A stretch of 10,811 nucleotides of DNA, from assembly GCA_039798005.1 (NCBI GenBank), contig JBDKGV010000113.1, positions 1 to 10,811 of the forward strand, in the 5' to 3' direction. Under the pieces are notes generated by a model. It saw only the letters and a program-made list of their open reading frames with translations, had not been told where the DNA came from and searched no databases. Shown piece by piece: positions 6,093-10,811 of this stretch; the first letter of the stretch is position 1, and each line of letters begins with the position of its first letter. Made by a program: the position numbers and the translations under genes. This DNA is from JBDKGV01 sp039798005. Its GTDB lineage: Bacteria > Fibrobacterota > Fibrobacteria > UBA5070.

Positions 6093-7529
6093 TTACAGTC
6101 GCCGGGTCAGGGACGCGCGCACGGTGAGTCCGCCGCTTGTCGTGCCTTGCTTGGAGTTTTCCAGTGGGCTGACGGAGTTGGACGCGGAGGGATCGGCAGT
6201 CTGACGAACGCGCAACGGAAGTGCTTGCACCGCGCTCAAGGCGATGTCCCATTGCCCATGGGTCCGGGCCAGTTTCAGGGACGGCCACAGGATCAAGGCA
6301 TCCAGAGGGCGGATTCGCAGGGTGTCCGTCTCGAGGCTCGTGGAAAAATCGATGGAGCGCCTTCGCCTGCTCCACGGCAGGCTGGATTCCAGTTCAAGGT
6401 GCGTGAGCTCAAGACCGGCCTCGGCCCGTAGGCGCCCGAAGGAACGCCGCCCCGTCAGGGAAAGCCATTGGGATCGAAGGCTGGCGAGGCCTTTGAGCCG
6501 GTCGTTGCGGGTCTCGAACAGTGCGGCCATACTGCCCCAAGGAGAGTCGTCCAGGTTGTTCCATGCCAGAAAAGGCGCCCGCAGGTCGGTGAGTTCCAAG
6601 GTCGCCTCCTGCCTGCCGAACCGCACCGACATGCGCCTCAAGTCGACCCCCGCCTCCTGTCGGAACCCTGCCAAGGCCCACTTCAAGGCGTGGAACCGGC
6701 GCCGTTCCTGCCCGGAATCCTGCCCCCAGCCAAGGGTGGTCAGGTTGCCTTGGAAGGCGCGGTGGGAAAGGACGCCGCGCAGGTCTTGCCATCGGGGTTT
6801 CCAGGCGATCTCCCACCGTCGGGACGCTCCCGAGTCGGTGAGATTCCAGTACGGGAAACCGCTTGTGGGTGAAAATCGGGTCCAGGAGGCGTTTCCTGTC
6901 AAGCACAGCGGGGAATTGGGGGCGAGGGAAAGTCCAACGGCTTGGCGGGAGCGATGGGAGTTCCAGCCAACCCCCAATGCCTCGCCGGTGGGAAGGGAAA
7001 AGCTCCAGTCTTCCGCTTCCTGGGCCTCCTCCCACTCGATGGAAGCCTCGAAGGCGGTGCCGGTGCGGCCTGCGGCCACCTGCCATCCGGGGCGCCCCTC
7101 CAAGGATTGCAGGCGGGTGCGCAGCCACCACGCATGACCGGCTCCGGCCTCCAGGATCGCCGATGGTCCAATGGAGCGGCGCTGGATCAGAACTTGGGTG
7201 AACGCAAGGTCGTCGCGAGCGGGTGAAGTGGAAATCTGAACGCGGGCAAAGGCCCCGGCACTGTCCAATTGCGCGGTTGTTGACAGGCTTCGGCTCTCAA
7301 GGTCGATCGGTGTGCTCTGGATCGTTCCGGAAAGGTTCGGGCCGAAGCGGGCGTCCTCGCGTACGAACGAGCCGGAATCGAACGGGTTCGGACCGCCTTG
7401 GAGATGCAGTTCGCCAAGGCCCAAGTGCTCGGCCAGGAGAGGAATAGGAGCGCCGGAAGGACGGGACACCAAAAGGGCGGCCCCGCAAAGGGCCGCCCGC
7501 AGGGTGATGGATGGTCGGGAGGAGCTCAA
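6093..7529 (-). CDS. Predicted outer-membrane beta-barrel protein, unknown function
   Basis: I do not recognise the family. From a TTG at 7529 the product is 478 aa. Residues about 10-27 (TLRAALCGAALLVSRPSGA) look like a signal peptide; the rest is rich in short alternating polar/hydrophobic stretches with Trp, Arg and Gly (for example SRRWEIAWKPRW and DFSTSLETDTLRIR), ending in LTVRASLTRRL, as expected for an outer-membrane barrel. No catalytic motif is seen. There is no in-frame ATG near the N-terminus. Candidate starts are TTG 7529, overlapping the upstream stop as TTGA, and GTG 7469, just after a terminator-like hairpin. TTG keeps the signal peptide and fits translational coupling to the upstream lipoprotein, but has no Shine-Dalgarno. 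An in-frame ATG at 7673 would overlap the lipoprotein gene by about 150 bp and is unlikely. A truncated gene cannot be excluded. Confidence 0.7.
   Translation of the reverse strand: MSSSRPSITLRAALCGAALLVSRPSGAPIPLLAEHLGLGELHLQGGPNPFDSGSFVREDARFGPNLSGTIQSTPIDLESRSLSTTAQLDSAGAFARVQISTSPARDDLAFTQVLIQRRSIGPSAILEAGAGHAWWLRTRLQSLEGRPGWQVAAGRTGTAFEASIEWEEAQEAEDWSFSLPTGEALGVGWNSHRSRQAVGLSLAPNSPLCLTGNASWTRFSPTSGFPYWNLTDSGASRRWEIAWKPRWQDLRGVLSHRAFQGNLTTLGWGQDSGQERRRFHALKWALAGFRQEAGVDLRRMSVRFGRQEATLELTDLRAPFLAWNNLDDSPWGSMAALFETRNDRLKGLASLRSQWLSLTGRRSFGRLRAEAGLELTHLELESSLPWSRRRRSIDFSTSLETDTLRIRPLDALILWPSLKLARTHGQWDIALSAVQALPLRVRQTADPSASNSVSPLENSKQGTTSGGLTVRASLTRRL
7471..7498 (-). terminator. Intrinsic terminator-like hairpin after the 569-aa lipoprotein gene
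   Basis: On the minus strand GGGCGGCCC (7498-7490), a 6-nt loop and GGGCCGCCC (7483-7475) form a perfect 9-bp all-GC stem, followed directly by TTTT (7474-7471) and then GG. It starts 28 nt past the lipoprotein TGA. The T run is short, so termination may be partial. If the barrel gene starts at TTG 7529, this hairpin lies inside its signal-peptide codons. Confidence 0.6.
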
Positions 7530-9235
7530 CGCAGCAGGGAGAAGGCCGTGCCGACGCGTGCCGCGGAGCTCGGGGTCTTGCCTTCCAAGCGAACCACCAG
7601 GTCGATGACCGCCTCGGAGGTGGCGAAATCGGGGAAGGTGCCGCCAAAGCTCGGGTCGGCCCAGTGCAGCCAACCCTTGAGAGCGGTGGCTCCCAAGGAA
7701 TCGATCGGGTCATCGAAGGAGTTGGCCGTCTTTGTCACGCCGTCCTTGGTCAGACTGAAGGGACCGTCCGCCTTCCATGTGGAGTAGCTGTTCCATGCGT
7801 AGCTGTCGGGCAGGAAGACCTTGAGGTCCTTGAGCTGGATCAGAGCGGAGAGGTTGAAGCGGGTGGTCACCGTGCTGCTGGACAGTTCGGTGTAGGTCGA
7901 TGTGGACACGTAGGTGGAATAGGGACTGGAATAGGTGTAGTCATCGCCGCATCCATCCTCGAAGCTGATGCCGAAGAGGTTGTTGCGAGTGAATGTGTAG
8001 GTGCCCGAATTGTTGTAGACGATGGTCGTGTCGCGGTAGGTTCCGGTGGCGGCGTCATACCGCTTCGTGACGTAGGAACTGCTGGATCGGTATTCTTCCT
8101 TGCACCTGGTCCTTTGCAGGAGCGTGACGGTGCGTGGGCCGGAAAGCCAGGAAAGAGCGGTATCGGCGGCCTTGATCACCTTGTCGCGGCTGGAGGCCGT
8201 GGTGATGGTGGGAAGAGCGCGGTCATCGGCATTTCTCTTCAGCTCGTAGCTCATGGTGGCCGCTTCCTTGGCCAAGGAAAGGGCTTCACGGAACTGAGAA
8301 ACCACGGAGCCCAGAAGCTCTTCCTTGCCGGAGCGGACCTTCAGGAAGCCTGAGGTCGGGGCGATCAGCGTCTTGACATGGTCGAAGGCGGCGATCTGGG
8401 CGGGGGTGGTGGGTGCTTCGCCGTCGATGTTCCCCAAGGTGTCGATCCAGGCGTAGCTGTTGTTCATCCGCACTTCGGCGCTGTAGGAAAGCAACCAGGA
8501 GAGGTAACCGCGCACGCCCTTCAGGCCGGCCAGGGCAAATCCCACGTCGCCACGGTCGATGACCAGCGAGTCGCCCGCACGGTCCGGGTCGGCGATCTTG
8601 AAGGTGAAGGCCGGATCCTTCCACGCCTTCTGAAGCAGATAGATGGCGGAATCCAAGGTGGGGAACAGGCGCTTTTCCACGCTGTCCTGCAACGCCTCGA
8701 TGCTGGGCGCGTTGGTCGGGTTGCTCATGGCCCGGGCAAGGCCGGGAAGAGCCGTCTGGGCGCGCCCTGCACTGGTGGGGTTGGCGACCGTGAGTCCTTC
8801 GTCCTGGAGCTTGCCCATGGTCTCGCCCATGGACTGGACGCGCACGGCAAGCGAGGTGACCGCAAGGCCGAAGCAGGCCTGGGTATTGTTCGGGTCGGCT
8901 TGGAACGCCGCGCGCATCTGCGTATTGGCGTTCTGCAGAGCCACCTTCTGGCTGCCCATCGGGTTTGTCACATCAGTTGAGGTGCTGTCGAAGACGGCTT
9001 GGAAGGCGTCTTGGGTGGTTTGGGTGGCGCTGGCGACGGCGGCCTTGGAGGCTGCCGCGTTGACCGTGGTCCCGTTCAGCGCGTTGGTGTCCACCTTGGT
9101 GGCAGGCAGGGTCACGACCACTTCGGGAGTCGTGACGGTGCTCTTTTCCGGAGCCGTGGTGACGGCCGGACTGCTTTCGTTGCAGGCGGAGAGGCTCAGG
9201 GCCAAGCCGGAGGCCAACAGGGCAAAGCGGTTCAT
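7526..9235 (-). CDS. Large lipoprotein of unknown function with helical N-terminal half and Tyr/Ser/Thr-rich segment
   Basis: The product is 569 aa. MNRFALLASGLALSLSAC is a classic lipoprotein signal with lipobox LSAC and Cys18. A Thr/Val/Ala-rich linker (about 19-75) leads into a mostly alpha-helical region; residues about 101-134 have the look of a single TPR-like helix pair (NANTQMRAAFQADPNNTQAC). Residues about 378-470 change character: rich in Tyr, Ser and Thr, with Cys378 and Cys429 bracketing a likely beta-rich part. The last 90 residues return to mixed composition. I recognise no enzyme family. The ATG at 9235 is chosen because the signal peptide begins there and AAGGA lies 8 nt upstream; the reading frame stays open farther upstream, but that part lies in the promoter region. 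The gene overlaps the possible barrel start by 4 nt, suggesting a lipoprotein/barrel pair at the outer membrane. Confidence 0.88.
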   Translation of the reverse strand: MNRFALLASGLALSLSACNESSPAVTTAPEKSTVTTPEVVVTLPATKVDTNALNGTTVNAAASKAAVASATQTTQDAFQAVFDSTSTDVTNPMGSQKVALQNANTQMRAAFQADPNNTQACFGLAVTSLAVRVQSMGETMGKLQDEGLTVANPTSAGRAQTALPGLARAMSNPTNAPSIEALQDSVEKRLFPTLDSAIYLLQKAWKDPAFTFKIADPDRAGDSLVIDRGDVGFALAGLKGVRGYLSWLLSYSAEVRMNNSYAWIDTLGNIDGEAPTTPAQIAAFDHVKTLIAPTSGFLKVRSGKEELLGSVVSQFREALSLAKEAATMSYELKRNADDRALPTITTASSRDKVIKAADTALSWLSGPRTVTLLQRTRCKEEYRSSSSYVTKRYDAATGTYRDTTIVYNNSGTYTFTRNNLFGISFEDGCGDDYTYSSPYSTYVSTSTYTELSSSTVTTRFNLSALIQLKDLKVFLPDSYAWNSYSTWKADGPFSLTKDGVTKTANSFDDPIDSLGATALKGWLHWADPSFGGTFPDFATSEAVIDLVVRLEGKTPSSAARVGTAFSLLR

Positions 9236-9242
9236 GGAGGAG

Positions 9243-9250
9243 TTCCTTCT
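9243..9250 (-). promoter_or_regulatory. Ribosome binding site of the 569-aa lipoprotein
   Basis: On the minus strand AGAAGGAA precedes the ATG (9235-9233); its AAGGA core (9248-9244) is 8 nt upstream. This decides the start at 9235 over upstream in-frame ATGs in the promoter region. Confidence 0.6.
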
Positions 9251-9288
9251 GTGTTTGCGGGCGCGAACAGGCTGAATTCGGTGAACGG

Positions 9289-9294
9289 AGTATA
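9289..9294 (-). promoter_or_regulatory. -10 element TATACT of the 569-aa lipoprotein
   Basis: TATACT on the minus strand is a good -10 (five of six to TATAAT). It predicts a start near 9282 and a 47-nt leader containing the Shine-Dalgarno. The -35 position at 17 bp spacing (9317-9312, TGCCGG) is very poor, as expected for an activator-dependent promoter. A seven-G run lies across -25 to -31. Confidence 0.5.
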
Positions 9295-9334
9295 GACATC
9301 CGCATTCCCCCCCGGCACCGGAAAAAATCGCGCA

Positions 9335-9350
9335 TGTGATCCAAATCACG
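9335..9350. promoter_or_regulatory. CRP/FNR-family operator
   Basis: TGTGA-TCCAAA-TCACG matches the CRP consensus TGTGA-N6-TCACA at nine of ten positions; it also reads as GTGAT-N4-ATCAC, the general Crp/Fnr-superfamily palindrome. Its centre (9342.5) is about 60 bp upstream of the predicted lipoprotein start (9282), close to the class I position (-61.5), and about 110 bp upstream of the predicted nifJ start. Which family member binds, and whether the host has one, cannot be seen here. Confidence 0.55.
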
Positions 9351-9376
9351 GGAAGACCAAGATCCGGATTTCGTGC

Positions 9377-9414
9377 ATCTATAGATATTCTTATCCGAGA
9401 AACGTCGGATATTC
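9377..9414. promoter_or_regulatory. Inverted and direct repeats upstream of nifJ
   Basis: Three overlapping patterns lie just upstream of the nifJ promoter: a perfect palindrome ATCTATAGAT (9377-9386); a 7-bp inverted repeat TATCCGA-GAAACG-TCGGATA (9392-9411); and the direct repeat GATATTC at 9384-9390 and 9408-9414. The inverted repeat is of operator size but matches no operator I know. Confidence 0.35.
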
Positions 9415-9438
9415 CAGTCTCACGTGACAAAGAATTCT

Positions 9439-9448
9439 CTATCTTTTG
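9439..9448 (+). promoter_or_regulatory. nifJ: -10-like element CTATCTTTTG of nifJ
   Basis: TATCTT at 9440-9445 predicts a start near 9452 and a 53-nt leader to the ATG at 9505. The same element sits almost on the start codons of the phosphatase, protease and kinase genes. GTGACA (9424-9429) resembles a -35 but is only 10 bp away, so no good -35 can be named. Confidence 0.45.
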
Positions 9449-9492
9449 ATCTGATGAAGGGTTGCCGAGTGCTCCCCAACAGAAACACGCAG

Positions 9493-9498
9493 AAAGGA
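9493..9498 (+). promoter_or_regulatory. nifJ: Ribosome binding site of nifJ
   Basis: AAAGGA lies 6 nt before the ATG at 9505, which selects this start over the in-frame ATG at 9454. The ATG at 9501 is out of frame. Confidence 0.65.
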
Positions 9499-9504
9499 TC
9501 ATGC

Positions 9505-10811
9505 ATGGCAGAGGTCAAGGGCAGAGCCAAGGTCACCATCGACGCGACTGAAGCAGTGGCCATGGTTGCGCACAAGCTGAGCGAAGTGATCGCCGTCTAT
9601 CCGATCACTCCATCCACTCCGATCGGCGAATTCTCCGACCAGTACTCTGCTCAGGGCAAGAAGAACATCTGGGGCACCGTTCCCAGCGTGATCGAGCTGC
9701 AGTCCGAAGGCGGCGCGGCCGGTGCGGTGCACGGCGCCCTGATGACCGGTGCCATGACCACGACCTTCACGGCATCTCAGGGCCTTCTCCTGATGATCCC
9801 GAACATGTACAAGATCGCCGGCGAACTGACGTCGACCGTCTTCCAGGTCACGGCCCGTTCGCTTGCGGCCCAGGGCCTGTCCATCTACGGCGACCACCAG
9901 GACGTCATGGCTGTGCGTCAGACCGGCTGGGCGCTACTTGCTTCCAACTCAGTCCAGGAGGCCCAAGACTTCTCGGCCGTGGCCACTGCCGCGACGCTTG
10001 AGAGCCGCGTTCCCTTCCTGCACTTCTTCGACGGCTTCCGTACCAGCCACGAAGTCAACAAGATCGAGACCCTCACCGACGAGGATCTCGGCACGCTCGT
10101 GAGCCACGACCTGGTCGCAGCCCACCGTTCCCGCGGGTTGACCCCCGAAAATCCGATGATCCGCGGCACCGCGCAGAACCCGGACGTCTACTTCCAGGGT
10201 CGCGAAGTCTCGAACCCCTTCTACACCGCCGTCCCGGGCATCCTGCAGAAACACTTCGACGCGTTTGCCAAGCTCACCGGCCGCGCCTACAAGATCTACG
10301 AATACGTGGGTGCTCCGGATGCCGATCGCGTGGTCGTCGTCATGGGCTCGGGTGCCGAAGTCGTCACCGAGACCGTCAAGTACCTGAACGCCCATGGCGA
10401 GAAGGTCGGCGCGCTGGTTGTGCGCATGTTCCGTCCCTTTGCCGTCTCTGATTTCATGGCCGCCATTCCGGCCTCCGTGAAGAAGATCTCGGTGCTGGAC
10501 CGCACCAAGGAGCCGGGTTCCGCCGGCGAGCCGCTCTATCAGGACGTGGCCACGGCTCTCATCGAGACCGGACGCGCCTCCATCCAGCTGGTGGGTGGCC
10601 GTTACGGCCTCTCCTCCAAGGAGTTCGTGCCTTCCCACGTCAAGGCCATCTTCGACGAGCTCAAGAAGGACGCCCCGAAGAACCACTTCACCGTGGGCAT
10701 CAACGACGACGTCTCCTTCTCCAGCCTCGAGTACGACGCCTCCTTTGCCATCGAGGACGAGTCCTGCGTGCGCTGCATGTTCTGGGGCCTTGGCTCCGAC
10801 GGCACCGTGGG
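9505..10811 (+). CDS. nifJ: Pyruvate:ferredoxin (flavodoxin) oxidoreductase, N-terminal part
   Basis: Cytoplasmic enzyme that converts pyruvate and CoA to acetyl-CoA and CO2 while reducing ferredoxin or flavodoxin, a core step of anaerobic metabolism. The visible 435 residues cover domain I, domain II and the start of the next region; the family is about 1,170-1,200 aa, so roughly the last two thirds, including the [4Fe-4S] and TPP-phosphate-binding parts, lie beyond the edge. Landmarks are VYPITPSTPIGEF (31-43), ELQSEGGAAGAVHGAL (64-79), TARSLAAQGLSIYGDHQDVM (116-135) and the final FWGLGSDGTV. By alignment Thr35, Glu68 and Arg118 correspond to Thr31, Glu64 and Arg114 of the Desulfovibrio africanus enzyme (pyruvate and TPP contacts), all with the same offset of 4. 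The start at 9505 follows a good Shine-Dalgarno. An in-frame ATG at 9454 would add 17 residues. The gene is divergent from the 569-aa lipoprotein across a shared regulatory region. Confidence 0.98.
   Translation, partial: MAEVKGRAKVTIDATEAVAMVAHKLSEVIAVYPITPSTPIGEFSDQYSAQGKKNIWGTVPSVIELQSEGGAAGAVHGALMTGAMTTTFTASQGLLLMIPNMYKIAGELTSTVFQVTARSLAAQGLSIYGDHQDVMAVRQTGWALLASNSVQEAQDFSAVATAATLESRVPFLHFFDGFRTSHEVNKIETLTDEDLGTLVSHDLVAAHRSRGLTPENPMIRGTAQNPDVYFQGREVSNPFYTAVPGILQKHFDAFAKLTGRAYKIYEYVGAPDADRVVVVMGSGAEVVTETVKYLNAHGEKVGALVVRMFRPFAVSDFMAAIPASVKKISVLDRTKEPGSAGEPLYQDVATALIETGRASIQLVGGRYGLSSKEFVPSHVKAIFDELKKDAPKNHFTVGINDDVSFSSLEYDASFAIEDESCVRCMFWGLGSDGTV

Noticed and set aside
5183..6127. 314-codon open frame on the plus strand opposite the kinase
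   Set aside because: The minus-strand frame carries the HGD and DFQ kinase motifs; the plus-strand frame shows none and spans the kinase promoter.
7511..8353. 280-codon Gly/Val-rich open frame opposite the 569-aa lipoprotein
   Set aside because: Low-complexity composition, no start signal, and antisense to a gene with a clear lipoprotein signal and Shine-Dalgarno.
9236..9502. N-terminal extension of the 569-aa lipoprotein back to an ATG at 9502
   Set aside because: It would cover the promoter, the CRP-type site and most of the intergenic region, and bury the lipoprotein signal 89 residues inside the protein.

Overview
The window is a protein-coding stretch of a GC-rich bacterial chromosome with six genes and no RNA genes, insertion sequences, integrases or CRISPR repeats. 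Two genes run off the edges. The best guess for the source is a GC-rich member of the Fibrobacterota or a related lineage of the FCB group (Fibrobacterota-Chlorobiota-Bacteroidota). The hints are: the S41 protease has the insert-plus-C-terminal-extension layout I associate with Bacteroidota-type CtpA proteases; several genes have a CTATMTT element placed almost on the start codon; and pyruvate:ferredoxin oxidoreductase points to anaerobic or microaerobic metabolism. This placement is inference, not proof.

Layout. 1-1551 (-): secreted S41/CtpA-like processing protease, C-terminus cut by the window edge. 1667-3109 (+): divergent exported alkaline phosphatase; the two starts are 115 bp apart and each has a -10-like element 6-7 nt from its ATG. 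3110-3298: small intergenic region with a weak hairpin and a possible 19-codon leader ORF. 3299-5119 (+): surface lipoprotein carrying five tandem 76-residue repeats. 5132-6046 (-): APH/ecdysteroid-kinase-like phosphotransferase, convergent with the lipoprotein and only 12 bp away. 6093-7529 (-): probable outer-membrane beta-barrel of unknown function. 7526-9235 (-): 569-residue lipoprotein of unknown function that overlaps the barrel gene by 4 nt. 9236-9504: divergent regulatory region with a near-consensus CRP-type palindrome, a C7 tract, an inverted repeat and two promoters. 9505 to the right edge (+): N-terminal 435 residues of NifJ-type pyruvate:ferredoxin oxidoreductase.

How the parts relate. 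Four products (protease, phosphatase, repeat lipoprotein, 569-aa lipoprotein) carry export signals, and the barrel probably does too, so most of the window serves the cell envelope. The 569-aa lipoprotein and the barrel form a likely co-transcribed, translationally coupled pair, with the kinase immediately downstream under what looks like its own promoter. A perfect 9-bp GC hairpin followed by four T lies just past the lipoprotein stop, inside the start region of the barrel gene, so the barrel may be expressed only by read-through.

The most interesting items are the apparent leaderless or ultra-short-leader promoter architecture shared by several genes (including an alternative in-frame nifJ start), the class-I-spaced CRP-type site beside nifJ, and the unrecognised lipoprotein/barrel pair.
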